Assembly (NCBI GenBank): GCA_030737835.1
Contig: JAUJYN010000025.1
Location: forward strand, 1,550,001-1,614,000
Origin: Acorus gramineus
Lineage: Eukaryota > Streptophyta > Magnoliopsida > Acorales > Acoraceae
Length of the DNA stretch: 64,000 nucleotides
Direction: 5' to 3'
In this document: positions 33,767 to 44,643 of the stretch, in pieces
Layout of the letters: the number at the start of each line of letters is the position of its first letter
Numbering within the stretch: the stretch's first letter is position 1
Translations under genes and position numbers: made by a program
Notes under the pieces: generated by a model
Told to the model about the DNA's origin: nothing
The model's database searches: none
The model's input: only the letters and a program-made list of their open reading frames with translations

Positions 33767-34566
33767 GAATTGACACCATCGTTTGGATTTTTATTATTAA
33801 GCAAGCATGGACCCGGAAGGGGTAAGGTTGAATGTCTCACGGTCTAATTTGGCAAGAACAAGAGATTAATTAGGTTATTACGTTTAATTATTTACATTAT
33901 GAAATATATTATGTTAGGTTATTTTTATGCTTTTAAATTTCTATTTAGTTTTGGTGTTGTTCTTATGGTTTATAAACTGTATGGTTTCTATGCACAAAAT
34001 AATTTTTGGATGGAAGTCAATGGTTTTGTATGGATGATGCAAAAACCTCTGTAAATCCTAAATTGGATGGAAATGTAAAATTTTTTATGGATGGAAATCT
34101 AAGATACGATATGCCAAAAAAAAAAGTGAAAAAAAAACACTAACCTTGAACCAACATCTTCCCCTCTTCTACCTTTCTTAAAAAAAAAAACATCTTCCCC
34201 TCTTCAACTTCCATTGAACCAATAGATAAATGTCATTCACTATGTAACAATAATTGTTGGTTCGATGTGTCTCACATTTAGGAAACTAGGGCATGAACTA
34301 ATAACAATCAAAGAATTAAGTATGCTTTTGAAATATAGGGACAGTCATTTTAGCTCTTGGGCATTTCATTCAACACATGAGAGTAATAGAACATGTCCCA
34401 GTTCGACCGGCCTGTGGTCGCCAGGGAGAACCCAGTTCAACCGAGCCAGTGTCGAATGCATGCAACAAAGATTTTGTTGAGTCATCTTCATTAATGGTGA
34501 CGAGATGTTGGTCATCCTGATTCCCGACCGGGAGAACTTGACAAAAGGTCCGTCGATTACATGCAC
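33767..34566. other. Intergenic sequence, nothing recognised
   Basis: AT-rich, with A runs near 34115-34190 and a duplicated CATCTTCCCCTCTTC motif (34156 and 34190). No coding or mobile-element signature I can support. Confidence 0.5.
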
Positions 34567-35052
34567 TGTTGGATTTTTTATTGTAGTCTTGCAACTTTCA
34601 CACTTTGATTTGAAAATCTTGGATCAAGCAATGCAATTTGTAAAAGTAAATGGTGATGATATATTTTACTTAATTGATTGAGTCCATCAAATTGGATGGT
34701 CAGGATTGACTACTTAAAGATGCGTAAATCTATACAGTGTTTTAATGGGAAACACATGCTAAGTTTACACGTGTAAAGAGGGGATCCCTCTCCTTAACCC
34801 ACGTAGGGCTCACAATGAACTCGCTTTCTCACTCTCGATAAAAAAAAAAAAGGGAAATTGAGAGGAAGAGCAAATCCATCAACATAAGTGGGTCTAAGGG
34901 AGAGAAGATCACTCTTTAAGTTTAAAATCAGATTTTCAAGATTTTCAGGTATGTCTTCATGTAAACAACACTCTTTCCCACTTTAAATCTGAAGCTTCAC
35001 AGTTCTTTCAAATCTGAATTTATATTGTGTTGATCTATGGGTTTGATCCATC
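34567..35052 (+). repeat. Ty1/copia-type LTR
   Basis: It begins TGTTGGATTTTTTATTG and ends just before a primer site at 35056-35068. Length about 486 bp. The exact 3' border is uncertain (TTTGATCCA is my guess). Confidence 0.6.
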
Positions 35053-35055
35053 ATT

Positions 35056-35068
35056 TGGTATCAGAGCC
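35056..35068 (+). other. Primer binding site, initiator tRNA-Met type
   Basis: TGGTATCAGAGCC, the standard PBS of plant copia and many gypsy elements. It is followed by AT-rich leader sequence to about 35394 with no gag on this strand, so only the 5' end of this element is recognisable. Confidence 0.85.
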
Positions 35069-35394
35069 AACACATTACAATTCAGATTTGAATGGGTTAC
35101 AGATTTTGGGATTGTTTGTATAAACTAGGGTTTGGTTGGAGTTCTTTATAAACCCTTGTTTTAAGTTTGATGAAATCCATTAAGTTAGGGCTTTCCCATA
35201 ATGATTTTATTCAAATCAGATCTGAATATTGGTTTTTAATTTCTCATATTTAGTTTTGTTTAAGTGTAGATGAAACACTACATATCTCATGATCTGATTT
35301 AAGTTATAAGGTTTTGTTTAGGGCTTTCTTGACACCCGAATTGAGATTGGAATGATTTTGTGTTCAGCCCTACCAGTATTTAATGCTATACTCT

Positions 35395-35603
35395 TGTAAA
35401 TGCCCCAGGCTTACACAGCAAGAAAATGTCCGCTTTGCCCCTAAATAGGCTCACGGCTTTAAAAAGCGTCTTGGTGTGTAAGAGCTATGCTCACATATAA
35501 GCACAGACTATCTCCTCCCATTAGGCGATGTGGGACTAAACACCCTCACCCTCACCCAATCCATGGGCCTCTTGGGACTCTTGGGCCTGGGCTAGGCGTC
35601 ACA
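35395..35603 (-). repeat. Small LTR-like repeat with an snRNA-type promoter element
   Basis: On the minus strand it starts TGTGACGCC (35603) and ends TTTACA (35395), 209 bp. At 35526-35536 it carries AGTCCCACATCG, matching the plant snRNA upstream sequence element RTCCCACATCG, and about 26 nt further a TTATATG box (35494-35500), followed by sequence around AAGACGCTTTTTAAAGCCGTG. Such units are common interspersed repeats in plants. No matching 5-bp flanks were found (ACTCT and ATATT). Confidence 0.55.
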
Positions 35604-38600
35604 ATATTAGAACCAAAATATATCTTACCAATCCCATCACCAAAATAGAACAGTTCTTCATATCAAGTCTAGCAACTACTACAAGGTTCCTTCTCATTGT
35701 GGGAACAAAAAGAGTATCTTCCAACTCTAAGACACAACCAGTGTCCAAAAAAAGACTGAGCATGCCAATAGCCTCCACTCTAGTCCTCTCAGCAGTCCCC
35801 ATATATAGATAACGCTCCTCATCTTGAAGTCGACGCTGGGTTCGAAACTCTTGCAATGAACCAGAAATATGAGCACTTGCCCCAGTGTCTAGCCACCAAG
35901 TGTTGCATGGGACATCAACAAAATTGGTTTCTAGATAGACTAGGGATAAACCACTACCTTTCTTTTCAAGTCATTTTTTATAGTTCCAGCAATCTTTCTT
36001 CAAATGACCCTCTTTCTTGCAAAAGAAACAAGCCCTCATAAACTGTTTCTTTTAGGGTTTTGACTGACTGAGGCTGAACATTTAGTTGTGGCTGAGTGCG
36101 CTGAAAACCTTGGTTCTGTTTTTGTTTCTTCTTTCCAGACTTCTTGAAATGCTTCCTATTTGGTCCCCAACAAACTCCATGTGCATAATCTGCCTTGCCC
36201 GTCATCAGCCTATCCTCCTCTTGAACACAATGGGCAATTAACTCATCTACATTTCACTTCAGGGTCATTGAATTATAGTTGACCTTGAAAGTGTCAAATG
36301 CCATTGGAAGAGAGTTGACAGACTTGTACACTATATAATCATTTCCCAGATCCAATCCGAGAGTGTTGTGCCTGTGTCATTTGGAGCGCTTTGTTTGAAA
36401 AAATTGGGTACATAATTTTTTTTTTTCCTACGTTATGTATTCCTGATTTGGTATTTGGATTTGATTTTGTTAAAATCCAAGATGAAGAGGTTTAAATATG
36501 AGTTTACTATGAGATGTCCAGTTTTGAGTTAGCTTTCGTACAGAAGTGGAATTAGATCAACTGGATTCTTGTAGTAAAAGTTATGGGTATTTTTCCAAGT
36601 ATACCCCGGGGATGGAAATTCTAGCAGCAGCCCTGCTCTATGTTTAGCTCTAATTTCGGAATAGCTAGAAGGATTATTTGATCTTGGCATAAACATAAAA
36701 GTTGTAGATAATCCTCTTGGCTTTCCAATGGACTTGGAATCGTGCAATTCGGAGCTGTATCGAGGAAGTTATGGCTGTTCCAGTGAAGCTTGCGCAGAAT
36801 TTCTGGTCAAAGGGCGACTTAGTCTTTTCCCCTTAGATATTTGTGATAAATATCTCCTCTCTCTCTCTTCCCCTCTCACCCCCACGTCGACTGCATTTCT
36901 CGTCCCTCTCCCTCCCACACAAAGCCCCCCATGTGTTTGTGTTTTTGTCCCAATGAGAAGAAGAGAAGGAAGAGGTGAAGGAAGAAGAGAAGGTTGTGTT
37001 TGTGTTGTTGTTGTGTGTTCCTCTCTCTCTCAAGCCCCCTTTACATGATCTCCCCCCCCCCACTGTTTGCAGCCATGGAGGCTGAGGAGAGGCAGAGGGG
37101 TGGTGGTAGTGGTGGTGGCGGTTGAGGTGGTCGCGGGTGCGTCGAGGGCCTCCTAACCTCCCCCTTTCGTTCCCCCTCCAAGGTGAGCTCCTCCCCTTCT
37201 TTTCTTGGTTTTCTTGGCTTAAGGGGATGTTGGGAAGGTCATGCATGCTAGGTAGATGGGTTAGGGTGTGTGTGAGGGGTTGGGAAGGGTTAAAATAGGG
37301 TTAGGAGGGGCTGGGCGCTCGCTCCGCGCAGTCTACGCGCGTGCGCACGCAGGAGGGCGCTGGCAGGCGCAGTCGGGCGCGCAGAAGCGCGCGGGCGCGT
37401 GCGCGCGGGTGCGCGGGTGCGCGCAGGTGCTTGCGGGTGCAGGCGCGAGCGGGGGTGCGCGCGGGGCAGTGCGCCTGGGCATGTGCCTGGGCGCGGGGCA
37501 GGGGACCAGGGGTGCATGCGCTTGCGTGCGCGTGCTGGGGCATGAGCGGGGTGCTGCGCGAGGGCGCGGGCTGGACTGGCAGTGCGCGCGGGCGCGCGCG
37601 AGCGTGCGGCAGCGCATCTGGGCGAGCGGGTAGGCGCGCGGCAGTGCGCTGAAGGTGCTAGGGTGCGTGCGTGCGTGCGCATTCGTGCGTGCGCGTGCGG
37701 GGGGCCATGCGTGTGGCTGCCCAAGGGTTCGGGTAGGTGTCGGGGCACTCGGACTCGCGTGCGTACGTGCGTGCTCGCATGCGTGCGAGCCCGTATGCAT
37801 GCTTGTCCGAGTATGGGGTATTTCTAATGTTTTCTATGTGTAAATTGTGCTGTTTCTCACTAGTTAGATGCCCCTACCTTGCAGATCTCGTCAGATGGGA
37901 TGCGCGAGGTCCCGGGTCGTAAGGTGAGTGGTTTGATTCCAATCCCCCCCCCCTCTCTAGGGATGCGCTCGACCAGCGTAGACGCGCTTCGCGCATTGAT
38001 GGGGCCCCCTAACTAATGTTTAGATAATTTGCATGCTAGGGATATACATCCATGTATCGTGTATAGAGGCCCGTACATGTCTAGACACCATGTCCTGTAC
38101 TTGAAAGCCTTGATCTATGCATGATTAATATGATGTATCCATGCGACCTTAGACTTTGTATGCTAGGGATATGCACCCTTCTATCATGTATAGCGGCATA
38201 TGCATGCTTAGACACCAAGCCCCGAGCTATGCATGTTCCCATCTAGTTTAATCTAATTAAATCAGTATGTGAGCATGCCTTAGAGAATATTGTTACCTTG
38301 TGGTTATGATATATGTCTCCCCGCATCTTAGGGGATCATGTGAGCATATAGTTGCATGCATGCCTTAGAGAATATTATAACCTTGTTGTTATAATATATG
38401 TCTCCCCGCATCTTGGTTATGCCCCCTGGAGGAATTCTTGAGAATTCATGTCATTAGAAATGTTTGGAAGCGTTGTCGACGGATCCAAGAGGATCGCATG
38501 CGTGTGGGTAGGCTGTTCCCTTCCCTTCGTTGGATCCGTGAAGTACAGCCCCGGCGTTAGATAGACTGTCTTGATAGAGGGCTCCCATCAGTAGGTACCT

Positions 38601-40600
38601 CCTGATGTGTTTCGGACTGTGTTGAATCATGGGAGTATACCAGGCATGCTACGGAGCGGGGAGAGGCTACCGGTGGATCAAGGGTGAATAACAGTCTAGT
38701 CAGTCCCAAAAGGGCCATGTCACCCCTTTGAGGGTGAGGTGAGGGTGAGGGTGTGGTGGGTCGGTGATGTAACGACCCACTGGCTTGTGTAGTTACTCCC
38801 GTTTAGGGACTATGACTACTTTGAGGTTAATGTGAGTGTGTTGGTTGTTGTTATGCATGTGTGTGATATCTCGCTGGGCGAGTATCGAGAGTGGTTGTTT
38901 TCCATTGGGTTTCGCTTTGCGAACATGGGATCGTTCTCCCCTTCGTTTGGATCCGATGTAGGGACTCCCCGGCATTGGCTATACCTGTCAGAGGACTAGG
39001 CGGAGGCCACGAGGGTGGGAGAGGCTACCGGTGGACCAAGGGTAAGAGCGGTGAGTTGAGGAGATCGGGTTGTAGATACTACCCGGGAGAGGGTTATTGA
39101 ATGATGTCGCGAGCGTGGAATCGTTCTCCCCTTCGTTGGATCCGAGTAGTGACATCCCCGGCGTTAGACAGGCTATCCTAACAGAGGGCTCCCATCAGTA
39201 GGTACCTCCTGATGTGTTTCGGACAGTGCTGAATCGTGGGAGTATACCAGGTAAGCTACGGAGCGGGGAGAGGCTACCGGTGGACCAGGGGTGTAGAGCA
39301 GTCTAAGTCTCTCCCAAAGTCCCAAGATGTCTCCTTTCAGGAGTGAGGGTGTGGATGAGGCGAAGACGCGTCGCCTCGTGACCCATTCGTCGTTCGACCG
39401 TTCCCATAGATGTTGGGTCCGGTCTCGTGATGGATGTTGAAGGACATCGATGGGCGATTATCTAGATGTAGATGATCCAGTAGTGTTGAGTAGACCAGTA
39501 AATCCGGGTCTCTTCGACCGACGGCATGGTCTCTAGACCAGTAAATCCGGGTCTCTTTGACCGACGGTATGGTCTCTCCCCATAAGTCCCAAAAGACTCC
39601 CTCCGGGAGTGAGGGTGGGGGTGAGGTTGGTTGCGCCGCCGCGTGACCCAGTGATCATTGGGTTTCTACCCATGTTTTTCCTTGAAGAAGGGAACTGATT
39701 ATGTTTTGAACTGTAGAATGGTGATTGGTTTCCAGCCACTCACTGAGCTTGTAGCTCACCCCTCGCATACTGTTTCTTTTCAGGGGCAGTGTTGGGCGTG
39801 GAGCTGGAGCTTTCCTGTGGCGTGGTCTTATGGGCGTGGAGCGTTCTGCCGGCGGGAGGCGAGTGAGAGGCTGTCAGCATTCCTAGAGTCATTTTATGCT
39901 TTGTAAATCGTGCATGTGGCACAGGTTGTATTTTCTTTGGTCTAGACTTGGCTTCCACAGGACATTGATTGTGTATTCGGGTCTGTAATAATGTTTTTGA
40001 TTTACAGACATTGTTATTGATTATGCTTCCGCTTTTCAGTCAATTATCATTATCTTTCTTTGCTGCCTTGTGTATTGTTGTTGGAGTCTTTATTGACCTC
40101 AGGTATTGATAGCTGATATTACTATTATTATTGCCACGTCTCAGGGATGCCTGGGGCGTGACAGAGATCCTTCAGCTGATATACCAGGTCTGCTATATGT
40201 AAAATGTGTTCACGCACACTCCCTTGTCCATCAAATTTGATGGATCCCAGTTTGTCTACCAGTAAGCCAATTCGAGCCTTTGCAGAACCCGCATGTTGTC
40301 CTTGAATGATTTCCAAGAGTTCCTTTTCTGTTTCAGGTGTAGGAATTGCACCCCTGATAGTTTCACTTATGGAACCCTTAATAATCATCAAAGACATTTT
40401 ATTCGCTTTCTCCCACCTTTGATGATTGGCTCGAACTTGATTACTGGAGGTAGGAGTGGGTTGTTGTGGCTCATCTTCTCTTATGGCAATATCAAAGTCT
40501 TAGCAGCCTAAGGTAATATCAAGTTGAGATCTCTATTTGGCATAATTGGTCCCATCAAGAACCTCAATGCCAGTCAGACAACCATGGACAGCAGCAGGAT
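35604..40600 (-). pseudogene. Ty1/copia gag-protease region (fossil), split by LTR V
   Basis: The minus strand, right part (40164-40600), shows the copia gag start with FDxxxY-like LDGTNY, ANKMSLMIIKGSISETI and VYQLKDL. The left part (35604-36358) continues with LPMAFDTFKVNYNSMTL, a CCHC knuckle CFFCKKEGHLKKDC at 35989-36030, then the protease-side sequence QEFRTQRRLQDEE and LEDTLFVPTMRRNLV. The two parts are separated by solo LTR V. RT and integrase are not present in the window. It is a fossil. Confidence 0.85.
36364..40163 (+). repeat. Solo LTR V, inserted in the copia gag
   Basis: 3800 bp, starts TGTTGTGCCTGTGTC, ends GGGGCGTGACA. Flanks GAGAG (36359-36363) and GAGAT (40164-40168) match at four of five. 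It contains a donor-like AAGGTGAGC (intron-like 37183-37884, ending CTTGCAG), the GC block, a 39-nt exon-like segment and a second donor-like GGTGAGTGG. It is the longest copy, with extra interior modules (about 38880-39650). Confidence 0.9.
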
Positions 40601-41304
40601 TCATATATAGAATAGGAATATTAATACATTTAATTTTCATTCATATAAATAAATACACCTTTTTTAAAAAAAAATTGATCCTAATCTTTGTGACATTAAG
40701 TCCCTCCTTTGGGCCGAGACCTAAAGAACACAGATTCTTTTTGCGAAATCTCTTGTCTCTTAGACTAATTAACACATGAACCATAAACTCAGAAATCTTT
40801 TACTCCTTTGGGCTTAAAAAAGAATCTTCATTTATGAGACACATGTTAACCATCTATTCCCACAAAGTAGCTCACATAATTGTCTCCTTTGGGTCGATCA
40901 ATTATGTTTACTAACTTCGTGCAATATGCAATCCACAATAAATATTGATTCATACAAATGGCTAATATCAATATATCTTTTCTTCAAAATTTTAGAATCC
41001 TTGTAAGTGGTCACCTTGGTGTCCCACAAACAATGGAAATAAAAATAGTAAAGCATGGCATGTTGACCATCAATAACAATGATGGCTTAAGAACTGTTAT
41101 AAGTATATGTGTATATATATATGTATATATATATATATGTGTATTTATACACATATGTACATTCAGATGGACTATAAAACTTAATATAAGTTGCATGCAT
41201 AATCATTTCTTGCATTCAGCTCTCACAAAAAAATATTACATATATGTCAGCAGAGACTAAAGCTTTAAGAGAACTCCATATAAGTATATACTTAAAAAAA
41301 GAGT
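40601..41304 (-). other. Likely 5' leader of the copia element; AT repeats
   Basis: No coding signal. The minus strand repeats the word CCCAAAGGAG three times (about 40705, 40810 and 40890), a pattern I associate with copia leaders, but weakly. A TA/TATG microsatellite with imperfect inverted symmetry lies at 41105-41160. No LTR or PBS for the copia element is seen before P begins. Confidence 0.4.
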
Positions 41305-41527
41305 TGTAATAATTACGGTTTTCCAAGTCGTTTCTTGATTTTGTGCATTGGGTCATATTCAGATAAGGTTTTTGAGGACTTATATACAACCAATTTCAGA
41401 AGTTAAAGTATGGTTGGAATCGTTATTCTGTTAGCTTTCCAACGCTTTTTACAGATCGTGAATCAGATGAGTTTCGATCAAGTTATGTGCCAAATTATGC
41501 TGAAAGGTCGGACAGAGGAATAGCAAC

Positions 41528-43151
41528 GGCTCTGACGGGAGCCGTCGATTTTTCTTACAGATCCAACAGAAGCCGTCGATTTGGAAACAATTTCAAACCA
41601 AAATATTTCAGTTTTTAGAAGGTTTTAATGTGTATTATTGATTGATATGTTTGGGATACAGTCGGTTTTGATTTCCCCACGTGTATAAGCTTACATATAC
41701 CCCCCTCTCTCCCTCTCTCTTTTTCATTGAAAACCCTAAAATCTTCTTCTTCTTCTCTTGTTTTCGGCACCATTGTTGAGGAGCTCGGGAAGGGGTTCGA
41801 ATAGAGGGTTCTTGTGAGTATTATCCTCTGTTTATGAAGAGTTTTGATTGATAATGATTCCCTTTAGATGTCATTGTTATATGATTTCGGTTTTTAGGTT
41901 TTTCCAACAAAAAGATTAGAGTTTCTTCTTGATACTTGAAAGTTTTTGTATGATTTCGGGTCCTTATGATATAACAATGAAATCATAATGTTTTGTGATG
42001 TTTTACAAAGTTTTAGATGATGCTATTAGGCCTCGCATGTGTATTTTTGGATTTGTTGATTTCTTGAGCTTTTCTTCTTGGGTTTTCATAAATCTTGATG
42101 TAGTTTATATGATTTTCGGATCCTTATGTTATAGCTATTAAACCATGAAGTTTTCAAGGTGTTTTTCATATATTTTATGTTAAATGAATAGGATATGTAT
42201 ATATATCATACCTAGGTTTGGTTATTAAACATAGAAATCATGTTATGAGTTGTTTAAGGTCTTGTTTGACCCTTATATGCATAGATCCGAACCTATACAT
42301 GCTTTTATGATTTTTAAGAGTTTTTATCATAGATCCATGTTAGTTGTTTCTACATATAATAGATCTATGGTTTTCGAGGATTTTTGTAATATGGTTTAAT
42401 TTTTATATATATATATATTTTATGAATCCTTTTAAATCTAGGGTTTTGAATAGAGGGTATCATGCTAGGTTTAATAATATGTTATCTCTTGCGGTTTTCA
42501 AAGTATTTTTAAATGTATATTCAGATCCTTGGGTGTACCAAGAGTTTTAACGTTTCATCGATATTTTTACCATTATTCCATAAGCTAGGGTTTCGAATGG
42601 ATTTTCTTATATACGATTTTTGATCTATCTCCTAAATGTTTTGTACAGTTTACATATTATATATTGATTTTTGATAATATGAATAGATCTGAGTTTTTGA
42701 GAAGTTGAATAAGATTTAATTGGTTTTATATACGTGTTTTGTGAATCCTTATAAACTAGGGTTTTAATTGGATTTCTTACACACGATTAATCTTTGATAT
42801 TCCTTACTGACTTACATTGTTTTACGCGACTCATATATGTATGTAAATGGTAAAAGGTATTAGGTTGTCTTAACAAAAAAAAAATAGAGTTTTTGGATTG
42901 GTTTTAATTGAATTTCTCGTATGCATGATTTGATTTTTGAGATGAATTCTTTATCGTTTTCTGCCATTTTAAACGACTCGTGTATGGTTTTTCAATGATA
43001 GAATGTGTTAGGATATTTTAAATAAAAAATTAAGGTTTCATGCCTTCTGCCTCGGGACGGCTCCGTCGAGAGCCATCGGGCACGTTCTGGACGGCTCCCC
43101 GAGTAGCCGTCGGGTTTGTAAGGATGGCCCCAAGAGGAGCCGTCGAGTTTT
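41528..43151 (+). repeat. Recurring small hairpins ACGGCTC/GAGCCGT in the P LTR
   Basis: The motif ACGGCTC followed within a few bases by GAGCCGTCG occurs near 41528, and three related forms lie at about 43056-43150 (for example GACGGCT and AGCCGTC around a 7-base loop at about 43099). A diverged form is in the 3' LTR near 60468. Function unknown. Confidence 0.6.
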
Positions 43152-43518
43152 TGCAATTTTTCAGTGTGTACGGGCTCCATCAGATCCCTTACTGTTCGCG
43201 CATTTTGTGATCGATTCCTATCGTTTCAAGACTGGTTAGGTTGCCTTAAACCTTCTGGAGTTGTTTCATGTCGTTGGACCTAAGGTGAGTGGGTCTAGTC
43301 TCTTATGTAGTTTTCAAACTACCTATATGGTATATCATTCCGCATCATGGTTACTTTAAAATATACAACTGTTATTCTGGGTATGGAGTATTTGAACATG
43401 TCATCATGATAGATATGAGGTGGTTATTTTATATATGTCTCATATGATTTTGGATATTATATTATATTATATTGCATAGTGGAGCAGTTGGAGTGTGAGT
43501 AGTTGATCATGCATGCAT

Positions 43519-43620
43519 ATCATTCATCTGTGTGACCCCGTTTGCGTGACATCGTCTGCGTGACGCCGGTCTACGTGACCACGGTCCAGTGCAACCTTGT
43601 CTGCATGACCAGGCTCTAAA
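43519..43620 (+). repeat. Degenerate ~15-17-bp tandem repeat in the P LTR
   Basis: About five to six units around the word GTCTGCGTGAC (TTTGCGTGAC, GTCTGCGTGAC, GTCTACGTGAC, GTCCAGTGCAA, GTCTGCATGAC). No function assigned. Confidence 0.65.
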
Positions 43621-44154
43621 TGGAGCACCTCTTTGGCTGCGTGCCATACGGGCATGCATGTCCGTTGCATCATACGCATCATGTAGTATAGTGCTTATGA
43701 ATTTTACCGTTATTCCTATAAAGAGATGGATTATTATTTTACAAATTTAGTACGACTAACAAATGTTTTCCTTATGATGATATATTATGTTCTGCGTGAC
43801 TTAGATTCTATAACTCTGTTATTTTTAAAATTATTATTAACAGGATGCCATAGGTCCATTCACTGAGCGTGTGGTTGCTCACCGCTCCTTTTTCCCATCT
43901 TTCAGATTAAAGGCTTAGGGTGGTGGATCTCATATAATTGTGGACAAGTTCAGTTGTTCCCGATGTTTATCAAGTATTTGAGAACTTGTTTTGGATTTTA
44001 TCTTTGATAATTGATGAATAAAATATGGTGATATTTTCTTATGTTCTCTGGATAAAAGGAAAAAAAATAGAACTCTGAGATTTGAGGAAATTTAGTTAAC
44101 GCAACCGAATCTCACGCTTCAAAACGAAGTCGTGGATTCGGGGGCGTTATAGAG

Positions 44155-44166
44155 TGGTATCAGAGC
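44155..44166 (+). other. Primer binding site of element P
   Basis: TGGTATCAGAGC, three bases after the LTR end; initiator tRNA-Met type, as in Tekay/CRM chromoviruses and copia elements. Confidence 0.88.
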
Positions 44167-44643
44167 GTAGGTTCAACTCTCGGACTGTAGGTTATTGATA
44201 TATTAGTTGGCCTTTGAGGTTTAGAGTTTGATCTCAGTTAACCTAAAGGGTTTAGGTTTTGGCTACCCTGTATATAAAAATGTTTGGGTTATCTTATTTA
44301 GCCTAGAACTTTTATTTCCAGTTGCTTAAGCCCAATTGGCCTAGAAGTTCAGTGTTTGAGTTGATCAACCTAAGAAGATTAAGTTTTGCTATCCTATAGA
44401 AAAATTATTTGAGCCATTTGGTTACCCTATATTTTATTCTGGAGCCTAGGATGCCTTTTATGTCTAGTAATCCTATCGGATCTTAAGACGGCCTATAGGA
44501 GAATTTCCTTTGAAGCCTATGATAGGCTTAAAGTGTGTTAGGATGCATTGCATATAGGGTTTGCATTCTAACCGTTTGTTTTGTTATAGCAAAATTTTGG
44601 TGGAAAAAGCGCATATTGGGAGCGCACCAAAGTGGTTATGATT
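44167..44643 (+). other. Internal domain of P, first piece
   Basis: 477 bp, noncoding. It holds an imperfect duplication about 120 bp apart (around TTTGGCTACCCTGTATATAAAAAT at 44257 and TTTTGCTATCCTATAGAAAAAT at 44384, compared by shared words). It ends at TGATT, the target duplication of LTR R. Confidence 0.6.

Larger units (their letters stand above)
41305..44151 (+). repeat. 5' LTR of element P
   Basis: Starts TGTAATAATTACGG and ends GGGGGCGTTATA, 2847 bp; closely matched by 60246-61275. It shares the general layout of the A family: CT-rich leader (about 41701-41730), a donor-like CTAAGGTGAGTGGG (about 43278), the phrase CACTGAGCGTGTGG (43861) and an acceptor-like TCTTTCAG (about 43907). 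It lacks the GC-rich block. Confidence 0.88.

Noticed and set aside
34366-34594. Short minus-strand frame of about 74 codons as a gene
   Set aside because: No recognisable domain, start context or conservation signal; it lies next to a copia LTR.
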